Below are positions 43,700 through 50,695 of a stretch of DNA of 64,000 bases, piece by piece. The stretch is from Bacillota bacterium. GTDB taxonomy: Bacteria > Bacillota > Sulfobacillia > DUSP01 > JBFMCS01. Positions within the stretch are counted from its first letter, which is position 1. Every line of letters begins with the position of its first letter. The stretch lies in NCBI GenBank assembly GCA_040754315.1, contig JBFMCS010000051.1, positions 1 to 64,000 on the forward strand. The letters are read 5' to 3'. Under the pieces are notes generated by a model. It was not told where the DNA came from. It did no database searches and saw only the letters and a program-made list of their open reading frames with translations. A program made the translations under genes and the position numbers.

Positions 43700-44253
43700 T
43701 CTACATAGATCTTACCCCCCGGGAACGACGGGCAAAGAAGCACCTGAGCACGCTCCAGTTCGCTGTGGTCACCGCACTGGTAGCCGGGGTACTCTACATG
43801 GGTGCCCAGGCCTACCTGATGTACACGAAGACCCAAGAAGTGAGAGCGCAGCTCAAGGCAACCGAGGCTACCATTGCCAGCATGAGCCAGCACGAGGCTG
43901 AGGCCAAGGCCCTGGAACGGGAGATACAGACGATAACGCGCGAGATGGAGGTATTCCAGAGTCTTTTTCTCGCCCAGATACCCTGGCACGATGTCTTGAG
44001 CGAGGTGGCTACCCAGATTCCGCAAAACGCCTGGGTATCCAGCCTGACGGCCAGTGCTGACGGGAGCATACTCATGGACGGCGCGGCCTTCACCTACGAG
44101 GATGCGGCGCAGGTGGTCGTAGAGATGGAACGGTCTTCGCTGTTCGTGGACGCCGATCTCCTTTCTGCCAGCCAGGAAGAAGCACTGGTGAGTTTCCGCA
44201 TCGCGCTGAGACTGCTCGGCGTTCCCTCCGAGCAGAAGGAGGTAGTGCGATGA
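43696..44253 (+). CDS. pilN: Type IV pilus assembly protein PilN
   Basis: This 185-residue bitopic protein has a short cytoplasmic N-terminus with IDLTPRERRAKKHL (corresponding to the conserved I-N-L-L-P PilM-binding motif), one transmembrane segment (FAVVTALVAGVLYMGAQAYL), a coiled coil (ATEATIASMSQHEAEAKALE) and a small alpha/beta domain (VATQIPQNAWVSSLTASADG). Overlaps pilM and pilO by four bases each. Confidence 0.88.
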   Translation: MIYIDLTPRERRAKKHLSTLQFAVVTALVAGVLYMGAQAYLMYTKTQEVRAQLKATEATIASMSQHEAEAKALEREIQTITREMEVFQSLFLAQIPWHDVLSEVATQIPQNAWVSSLTASADGSILMDGAAFTYEDAAQVVVEMERSSLFVDADLLSASQEEALVSFRIALRLLGVPSEQKEVVR

Positions 44254-44825
44254 GCCTTTCGCGCCTGACAGTCCGAGAACGCTTCATGATCGCCGTCCTG
44301 GTCCCGTGCCTCCTCGGCGGACTTCTGTACTTCTTCGTTATGGTGCCGCAGCGTAATGCGGTAGTAGAAGCCGTGGCTGAGCTGGAGGATGCGGAGGCGA
44401 GGCTGGCGCAGGGCGAGGCCACCGTGGCTGCGCTACCGGGCCTCCGGGCACGACGGGACGCCCTGGCGGCCGTGGCTCCCAACCTGCGCAAGGCGGTGGC
44501 TCTTGATGCGGAGACCGGAGAAGTGCTGGCACAGATTAACGGCTTCTGCCGCACCCACGGGGCGGAGCTGGCCCAATTCAGCGCCATGCCGCCGGTAACC
44601 GTTCCAGATCCCAAGATGACGGAGACACCGCCCTACTTCGAGATGCTGGTGAATGCCAGCATCTCGGGCTCCTACAGCGCGGTGCACCAGGTAATAGCAG
44701 ACCTGCAGTCCTGGGGCCGGTTGCTTACAATAGACCACCTGTCTCTGGCCTCGGATGACTTAGCCAACCTGACTGTGGGGATCAGTATGAGAGCATTCGT
44801 GTTTCCTGAGGGGGTTGACGAATGA
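44250..44825 (+). CDS. pilO: Type IV pilus assembly protein PilO
   Basis: This 191-residue protein has one N-terminal membrane helix (FMIAVLVPCLLGGLLYFFVM), a coiled coil and a C-terminal ferredoxin-like domain with PYFEMLVNASISGSYSAVHQ and VIADLQSWGRLLTIDHLSL, the PilO pattern. It forms a heterodimer with PilN. Overlaps both neighbours by ATGA. Confidence 0.88.
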   Translation: MSLSRLTVRERFMIAVLVPCLLGGLLYFFVMVPQRNAVVEAVAELEDAEARLAQGEATVAALPGLRARRDALAAVAPNLRKAVALDAETGEVLAQINGFCRTHGAELAQFSAMPPVTVPDPKMTETPPYFEMLVNASISGSYSAVHQVIADLQSWGRLLTIDHLSLASDDLANLTVGISMRAFVFPEGVDE

Positions 44826-45514
44826 GTAGGGGCGAGGAGAAGAGTGGGCCCGGCCGCTTGGTGGGATGGCTGGTGTTCCTGCTCCTGGCGACTTCGGCAG
44901 CGGGTGCCTTGTGGTTCCTGAAACCCTTTGCCGCTCCACCTCTTGAAGCCATCCTTCCTCAGAAGACCGTAGAACCTCCAGCATCAGCAAATGACCTGCA
45001 GGAGATCACCGTTCTGCTCAACCAGCGGCTCGCCGTGAACCTGGGGGTTCCGGCCAATGCGCCTCAGGGCCGGCCCGACCCCTTTGCTGTGGCTCCCTAT
45101 CGGGCTCCTGACCGTGGAAGGTCTCTAGAGGAACCCGAGGAAGAGGAGGAAGGGGAAGGCGCGCAGGTAATGGGGCCAGTTGAAGGCGGGTTTGAGCTAT
45201 CCGTGAGGACAACCGATCGATGCTGGCTCGAGGTCTGGGTTGATGGTGTACGTATAACCCGGACCAACGTGGAGGGTGGCACAACGCTGGTCTGGTCAGC
45301 GGAGCGAGAGATTACCGTGGAACAGGTAGGACGAGAGTGGGCGCTGGAGATCTTCCTCAACGGCCAGCCCTTAGGCTTGGCTCAGGATGTGGCTGCCAGC
45401 CTCGAGGAGGGAAAGCGTACCATAGAGACATCACCCGGCCCGATAGATGTGACTCTGGGGCAGCGGTTTGAGAGCCGGGTGCTGGTGGGCCTAAAGTTTG
45501 CTATGAGCGGGTAG
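44822..45514 (+). CDS. Membrane protein with RodZ-type C-terminal domain at the end of the pil operon
   Basis: This 230-residue protein has one N-terminal transmembrane segment (LVGWLVFLLLATSAAGALWF), a Pro-rich/acidic linker (EEPEEEEEGEGAQ) and a C-terminal beta domain with SVRTTDRCWLEVWVDGVRI, LVWSAEREITVEQVG and IFLNGQPLG. This last part closely follows the DUF4115 domain of RodZ. The ATG overlaps pilO by four bases, the place where pilP is found in Gram-negative operons. The residues RPDPFAVAPYR are similar to the PilP N-terminal motif R-D-P-F. A PilP-like scaffold role is therefore inferred. Confidence 0.65.
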   Translation: MSRGEEKSGPGRLVGWLVFLLLATSAAGALWFLKPFAAPPLEAILPQKTVEPPASANDLQEITVLLNQRLAVNLGVPANAPQGRPDPFAVAPYRAPDRGRSLEEPEEEEEGEGAQVMGPVEGGFELSVRTTDRCWLEVWVDGVRITRTNVEGGTTLVWSAEREITVEQVGREWALEIFLNGQPLGLAQDVAASLEEGKRTIETSPGPIDVTLGQRFESRVLVGLKFAMSG

Positions 45515-45624
45515 ACAGGGTTCAGATCATGTCTCGATGACGATTAGTTGGCTGAAGCCTCTGAAACGCTGGAAAACCTGGCAGGTCGTTTCGTGCTTCA
45601 GGGTTCTCCGACCCGAAACTGCGG

Positions 45625-45662
45625 CGGCATAAGCCTCGCGCTTTAGCGCTGGGGTTATGCCG
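45625..45662 (+). repeat. Long imperfect hairpin after the pil operon (IS200/IS605-like end or terminator)
   Basis: CGGCATAAGCC-T-CGCGCT-TT-AGCGC-T-GG-GG-TTATGCCG folds as a long stem with small bulges. The core CGCGCTTTAGCGC is the kind of hairpin seen at IS200/IS605 ends. No T-run follows and no transposase is nearby, so it may be a solo end or MITE-like remnant; it may also stop transcription of the pil operon. Confidence 0.4.
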
Positions 45663-45769
45663 TCCCATTGGGTTCCCTTGCACCACCTCGTGTTGCATGA
45701 TATGGGTAAGGAGCAGCAGAAAAGAGTAACAGCTACGTCGAATTCGTGCAAGCACCTCGTGGTTTGGTG

Positions 45770-47100
45770 CTAGAAGCACCGGCGGAAGGTGTTGGCGCAG
45801 GGGGTCGATCGTTTGCGGTTAATATGGGGGTCTGGAATCAAATAGGCAGAACAGCACGAGGAAGAATGGTCTTCTGTGATGCCTGGTTTGAGGGTATTTT
45901 CTAGCAGCCGGCCTGCGCTGAAGTGGAACATCTCCGCCCACCGCCGTTTGTGAGGCAAGAGGCTTTATCGGGAGCGACTTGCCTTAAGAAGTTTAGTATG
46001 CCGGAGGCTTACCACCAGGGCAAGCATGGCCACCAGTACCAGGGCCTCTACCATCTCTCTTTTCCCGCTATGGATAACGTCCAGTTTGTAGACGCGTTTT
46101 AGTTCCTTGAATGCCCAGTTCGGTGCTCCATCGCTCCAGAGGGCCACATCCTCCGCGCCCAACTCGTCCGGGGAAACTTGTGAAGTACAGGTGGTATTCT
46201 CCGGTTTCCTTGATCAATACCCCCACAAGGCGATAGGTCTCAGTGGCCAAAGAGGCAATCTCGTTGCAGGAACAGCGTTTGAAGGAGATTTCCACCAGCG
46301 AGGTCGACCTGTCGCTTCAACTGAGGCAGTATCTCCTTGAGGCTCTTACCGGCCCAGGTCAACGGCACGCCCGCGATATCTTTGGAGTACAGAGATAACG
46401 GTGGGTTGGCGGTCTTCTTCAAGAACTCACAAAGTGGCCCCCATTACGCGTGATACGGCTGAACAGCTGGTACTTGAAGTAGCCCAGGTCAAATAGGGGG
46501 TTATATCCTTGACCCATGGCCCTGTTCGCATGGTCTTTACCTCTGGGCCTCACTCGTGGCACCAGGAAACGGGGCGCAAGGTTCTTATGAAGCCTGATCA
46601 GTGTCCCACCAGCTATCACCGGGTCTTTAAACCCCTGCAGCTTACTGGACAGGGCCAGGCTCCTGCTCTTGGCCAACTCGGCCATGTCATGGGTCAGGCA
46701 CTCCTTTAAGAAGGCCACCAGCTGCGGCAAAAACGGTCGTAAAGACCGAAGGCGCGATGGACTTCACAGGCGCCGTTTTATAGGCCTGGTGCAAAGAAGC
46801 CAAGGTCCTTTCCACTCCAGTCACAAAACGCAGCACCCAGAAAAACGCAACCGGATCGATCTCGTGTTTGCATTTGACACCTTGGAAGCTGTCTCCCGCA
46901 GCCGCTCGGGGCTGGACATCTTACTGGACATCTCTTCTATTGCGTGGGGAATCTCGATTACATACTCTTTCACACATCCCACTTCTCCGCCTGAGGACAG
47001 ACATGGGTTGCCCAAATCCCCCTGGTTGCCAATTCCCGTGCATAATATGGCACCACTACCACGTACTGGGGCTTTCGGGGCTTGACCGAATTTCCATGTA
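45770..47100 (-). pseudogene. Decayed IS4-family transposase
   Basis: Minus-strand fragments in different frames, in order from 47100 down, give SSPERLRETASK, TLASLHQAYKTAPVKSIAPS, SLYSKDIAGVPLTWAGKSLK, LIKETGEYHLYFTS, FKELKRVYKLDVIHSGKREM and RRWAEMFHFSAGRLLENTL. The last three align with the better preserved copy at 63522-64000 (KDTGEYHLYLTS, FKELKRVYQLDVLNSAKSEV, GRWAEMFHFTSGRLMENTL). The E-x-x-F-K-E-L-K-R-x-Y area corresponds to the Y-(2)-R-(3)-E-(6)-K motif of IS4-type DDE transposases. Several frameshifts and stops make it inactive. Confidence 0.75.
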
Positions 47101-47300
47101 GGGCAACTGCTGACCAGGTGTCGCATCGTGTTCATCTAGGGACTGGCCGGGTGACATGTTCCCATAGCCTGATGGCAAGGTGCAGGAGGAAGCAGGAATC
47201 TGTATCATCCAGGTCAGAATGGAGTATTGTGCTGATACGTTCCAGACGATAACGGAGACTGTTTACATGGAGGTGTAGTTTTCGAGCGGTCTCCGCTCGG

Positions 47301-47309
47301 TTGCATCCA
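47301..47309. repeat. Target-site duplication, left copy
   Basis: TTGCATCCA directly flanks the left inverted repeat of the IS at 47310; the same nine bases follow the right inverted repeat at 48339-48347. Confidence 0.85.
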
Positions 47310-48338
47310 AGGGGGTATTCCCTTCACTCAAGTACCTACTACCGGTAGTGGTGGTCGCTTCCTTTTCCGGCCGCGCACGCCCTTGACCATCGCGGCATAG
47401 GGTGCCGGGTCCACGGCTACCGCTTGCTCGAGGAGCCGGTAGAACAGTTTGCCGCGGTGACGCGAAGTCCGACGGTTGAACCGGAAGGTGTACTCATCCA
47501 GGTAGTAGTCGAGATGCTCACGGCTGACAGCGCCTTGATGAGTACCCAGTAGCCAGCGCTTCAGGAGCGAGGCCACCCGGTGAACACGAGGCAGCACCGC
47601 AGCTGCCGTTTCTCCGCTGCCGAGAAGAACCCGGCGATCGTGCACGTAGCCAAGGCTGGGAAGGGCGCGATAGCTTTGCAGCCCGTCAGTGATTACAACT
47701 GTACCGGGCTCCACGGCTTCCTCTACGAAGGGCAGCAAACTCTCTCCGGAGGAGTCCGGCACCCGGCGCATGCGAATACGGCCGACGGCCCGGCCGCGTA
47801 CCTCGGCGGCAATGGCGACCAATGCTTTGTTCCCCACTCGTCGGCGTCCAGTCCCCGGCTCTACGCCTCCAACGAAGGTTTCGTCCACCTCCACCACTTG
47901 CGACAGCCGCTCGCGGCCGGGCCGGACCACCGCGCGGCGCAGCCTGTGCAACCACGTCCAGGCGGTTCGATAGCTGCCCAGACCGAGCACTTGCTGGAGT
48001 CCAAGGGCACTGACACCCTTCTTTTGGCTCACGACCCACCAGATCGCCCGGAACCAGACCGTCAACGGCGTGCGGGTGTCCTGGAAGATGGTCCCCGCCG
48101 TCACCGACGTCTGGTGCCCGCAGCTTGCACACATCCAAAGCCCACGGCTGGTCAGCCAGGACTCTCCCGCCCCACACGCGGGACAAACAAAGCCCTGTGG
48201 CCACCGCAACTGCGCCAGATAGTCACGGCAGGCCTGTTCCGTGGCGAAACGCTGTTCCAGCTCCCGCAGAGTTCGGGGGTAGTCCTCCATACCACACCAC
48301 TACATGTTGGGGTTACTGGAGTCAAGGGAATACCCCCT
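47310..48338 (-). mobile_element. IS1595-like insertion sequence, 1029 bp, with near-perfect inverted repeats
   Basis: The ends read AGGGGGTATTCCCTT-C-ACTC-A-AGTA on the left and AGGGGGTATTCCCTT-G-ACTC-C-AGTA as complement on the right: 25 bases with two mismatches. A 9-bp direct repeat (TTGCATCCA) flanks it. One transposase gene fills the element. The exact, mismatch-free duplication and intact gene indicate a recent insertion. Confidence 0.88.
47328..48290 (-). CDS. IS1595-like family transposase
   Basis: This 320-residue transposase has an N-terminal zinc ribbon (FVCPACGAGESWLTSRGLWM then CASCGHQTSVTAGTIFQDTR) as in IS1595/ISXO2-type proteins, the first catalytic Asp in VEVDETFVGGVEPG, the second in VVITDGLQSYRALPSLGYVH and a third region HLDYYLDEYTFRFNRR. 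Length and motifs appear complete, so the element may be active. The ATG at 48290 lies 48 bases inside the right end. Confidence 0.9.
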   Translation of the reverse strand: MEDYPRTLRELEQRFATEQACRDYLAQLRWPQGFVCPACGAGESWLTSRGLWMCASCGHQTSVTAGTIFQDTRTPLTVWFRAIWWVVSQKKGVSALGLQQVLGLGSYRTAWTWLHRLRRAVVRPGRERLSQVVEVDETFVGGVEPGTGRRRVGNKALVAIAAEVRGRAVGRIRMRRVPDSSGESLLPFVEEAVEPGTVVITDGLQSYRALPSLGYVHDRRVLLGSGETAAAVLPRVHRVASLLKRWLLGTHQGAVSREHLDYYLDEYTFRFNRRTSRHRGKLFYRLLEQAVAVDPAPYAAMVKGVRGRKRKRPPLPVVGT

Positions 48339-48347
48339 TTGCATCCA
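48339..48347. repeat. Target-site duplication, right copy
   Basis: TTGCATCCA, identical to 47301-47309. Confidence 0.85.
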
Positions 48348-48934
48348 AGACTCAGGTAGCAAGATAACGTTTCCATGAGGGAAGCGCCATGCTGCGTATC
48401 GTATTCTATGAGATCCCCGAGCACATCTTGGCAGAATGCGACCAGCTCTACATCGTCCGGGATGAAAGACAGCAGTCTATGTAGGCCCATTTCACTGAAC
48501 GCAAGTACGCTCTTACCCATGCTTGCAGCCACTGATAGTGCCCGCTTGGCCTCGGCGTAACTCTCCTTGAGCTTGCGCACGCCTTCATACGACCGGCCAA
48601 CCCCTACCCTGCAGGTGCATCCTTCTGATTGCGCCATGGAGACTGTTGATTGCCCCAACCGGGTTGCCTGGAGTACCGGGACCTTAGGCCCATTCGCTGA
48701 GTGAAGAAAGATAACAATTTCGTTCGTCCGGCTGATCAGCGCTGCCTGCGAATCGTACTGCTTTACCAGTGCTTCGATTTTAAAGTGGATCTGGGGGGCG
48801 ATGTCCGAGTCAAAACTTGCGATCAGTACGACGATTGGCAGGGATGCGTTGATACCCAAGAGCGCCGTGCGCCTTTGGAGCTCATGATCCGACAGATAGT
48901 CTTGTTCCAGCATATCCCTAAGGTAATCGCTTTT

Positions 48935-49932
48935 CATGACTATCCAGTCAACTCAGCACAAGTCAGTGCTGGGCACGCGGTGCAGGCAGACAGCAGTCGT
49001 GAGAACAGCTGGTCTGGCCGGGCACGGCGGTTGAACCGATAGCAGAACTCGGCCAAGTACGCTGCCAAGTGGTCCTCTGACAGCCCATGGTAGGTCCCGG
49101 CCACAAAAGCCTTCAGGTTGGAGACGATGGTATGTACCCAGTGTAGATGCTCTTGGGCTTGGCTGCTCCCCACGTGCCGTTCATGCGTGTAGCCTGCGGC
49201 TGTAAGCGTGGAGTAGACGCTAAGCCCGTCGGTTATCAGGTGGCTGCCGGGTAAGACTGCTTCAAGCAGGAAGTCATGTGCATGCTGGCAGTTGACGGTG
49301 TCGACCACGGCCATCTTGGCGTACAGGGGTTTTGCATCGGGAGTAACGGACACAGGCACCAAGATCGGCGTCTTCTCCGTGCCTCTCCCTTGTTTCCCGT
49401 TCGGACCGCCGACGAAGGCATCGTCCAGTTGCACCAATCCTCCCAGTCGATAGCGTCCATCCCGCGCCGCCATAGCATGGCGGACCTTGTGCAGCATGTG
49501 CCAGGCCGTTTGGTAGCTGACACGAAGATGTCGCTTGAGTGACAGGGCCGAGCAACCGCGCTTGTCACTGGCGACCAGGTAGATGGCCCAAAACCACTTC
49601 TGCAACAGGGTCCGGGTGCGGTACATCACCGTACCGGCAGTGACGGAGGCCTGATATCTGCAGGTGGTACACTGGTAGAGGTCCCGCTTGCTGATGTGGT
49701 AGTACCGGCTATTCTGACCCACTGGGCAACAGAATCCGTTGGGCCACCTGACCTCGAAAAGGTATCTCTCACCTGCCGGTTCGTCTGGGAAACGTTGCTG
49801 GAAATCCAACAGAGTCAAGGATTCTTGCCGGGCCATCAACAATTCCCCCCTCAGCGAACGGGCGTTCTCCCCTCATGATAGCACATATGTTCGCTTCGGG
49901 GAAGGACTTCCTGAGCTAGCTGGATAGTCATG
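48935..49932 (-). mobile_element. Second IS1595-like insertion sequence, about 1.0 kb
   Basis: The left end reads CATGACTATCCAGTCAACTCAG (48935-48956 minus two at the far side) and the complement of the right end (49911-49932) reads CATGACTATCCAG-CTAG-CTCAG, i.e. about 19 of 22 bases match. No direct repeat is found outside: TCGCTTTT on the left, TCAGCGGA on the right. This suggests a deletion or recombination next to the element after insertion. Confidence 0.75.
48940..49842 (-). CDS. IS1595-like family transposase (second type)
   Basis: This 300-residue transposase has the same layout as the one at 47328 but only distant identity. The zinc ribbon is incomplete: F-C-C-P-V-G-Q-N lacks the second Cys of the first pair, while YQCTTCRYQASVTAGTVMYR is normal. 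Catalytic regions are LVQLDDAFVGGPNGKQGRGT, SHLITDGLSVYSTLTAAGYT and HLAAYLAEFCYRFNRRARPD. The ATG is at 49842, with GGGGGAA upstream. It fills its element almost end to end. Confidence 0.88.
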   Translation of the reverse strand: MLMARQESLTLLDFQQRFPDEPAGERYLFEVRWPNGFCCPVGQNSRYYHISKRDLYQCTTCRYQASVTAGTVMYRTRTLLQKWFWAIYLVASDKRGCSALSLKRHLRVSYQTAWHMLHKVRHAMAARDGRYRLGGLVQLDDAFVGGPNGKQGRGTEKTPILVPVSVTPDAKPLYAKMAVVDTVNCQHAHDFLLEAVLPGSHLITDGLSVYSTLTAAGYTHERHVGSSQAQEHLHWVHTIVSNLKAFVAGTYHGLSEDHLAAYLAEFCYRFNRRARPDQLFSRLLSACTACPALTCAELTG

Positions 49933-50140
49933 TCAGCGGATAGGGCCGGTGGGGAACCCTCGGGGGTCCAGCAGCGAAACTCTTTACCCGGGGGTTCCGC
50001 TCATTCTCACACGCAAACAAAAACCGGGGTCACCTGATTCTGGTTCCGCCAACCCTTCACCCACACCTTGTCACTGAGCGTGACCATATCTCCCCTTACG
50101 AGCGCCAAAGAGCGTTAGCAGCATCTGCCGGGTGACGTGT
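49933..50140. other. Short region between IS and drmC without recognised gene
   Basis: This 208-base gap lies downstream of drmC on the minus strand. It shows no family signature. The stretch 50030-50105 has a short minus-strand frame (MVTLSDKVWVKGWRNQNQVT) that I do not recognise. No clear terminator for the DISARM-like operon is visible. Confidence 0.35.
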
Positions 50141-50689
50141 TCACGGACGGCACTCCACCAAGTAGTCGGATTCCGTCAACGCGCGAACAAGGTCCCAAAT
50201 CTGCCGCGCCGGCTTCCCGTGCAGCAACACCCCGATCTCCAGGTGGCCCGAGATTCCTTTCTGGGTGATATTGGCGCTCCCGATGTACGCGTGCTCGGAG
50301 TCGCACAGGCAAAACTTCGCGTGGGACCCGAGCATCCGGGGATCTTCGACATTTCCACGGGGTTGGAAGGTGCGGAAGCGTGTCCCCGCCATCTCCCGAA
50401 GACTCCCAAGAGCCAGTCCGGCGAGGCTTGTCCCCGTAGTGATCAGGTCGACGTTTACGCCTCTCTTCAGAGCGGCCATCAGCGCCATGCCCAACGGCCC
50501 AGCCTGTAGTCCCTCCGCTCCCTGGATGAACGGCGCAGCGATCACGACATGCTTCCGCGCTGAAGCCAACAGCTCAGTCAGCACGCCTAACGTGGTCCTG
50601 GCGCCGATTCGGGAAGCGAGTTCGGCCCCGAACGGTTCCGGCACGGTCACGACGACTTCAACCACCAGCTCGGGGCGGCGGACGGCCAC
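50141..50689 (-). CDS. drmC: DISARM protein DrmC (phospholipase D-like), short form
   Basis: This 182-residue protein has one complete HKD motif in GSHAKFCLCDSEHAYIGSAN (about residues 120-140: H-x-K-x4-D followed by GSAN), a hydrophobic HVVIAAPFIQG strand before it, and EIGVLLHGKPARQIWD after. DrmC is the PLD-fold member of DISARM anti-phage systems; it is dispensable for some activities. The protein is shorter than the roughly 240 residues I would expect, mainly at the N-terminus. GTG 50689 is preceded by GGGAGGTGA, where the ribosome site includes the drmB stop, so translation is coupled. Last gene of the operon. Confidence 0.82.
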   Translation of the reverse strand: MAVRRPELVVEVVVTVPEPFGAELASRIGARTTLGVLTELLASARKHVVIAAPFIQGAEGLQAGPLGMALMAALKRGVNVDLITTGTSLAGLALGSLREMAGTRFRTFQPRGNVEDPRMLGSHAKFCLCDSEHAYIGSANITQKGISGHLEIGVLLHGKPARQIWDLVRALTESDYLVECRP

Positions 50690-50695
50690 TTTCGG

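Larger units (their letters stand above)
47132..48937 (-). pseudogene. PucR/CdaR-type transcriptional regulator, truncated at N-terminus and split by an IS
   Basis: The right part (48937 to 48339) codes for SDYLRDMLEQDYLSDHELQR, RVGVGRSYEGVRKLKESYAE and DTQHGASLMETLSCYLSLGC; the left part (47309 to 47132) continues NRAETARKLHLHVNSLRYRL ERIS, the C-terminal HTH of PucR/CdaR regulators. Removing 47310-48338 and one copy of TTGCATCCA restores one frame through the junction. The N-terminal domain normally found before S-D-Y-L-R-D is missing because another IS ends at 48935; the apparent ATG at 48937 belongs to that IS end. A regulator of this type usually controls purine, sugar-acid or amino-acid catabolism. 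Confidence 0.85.
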
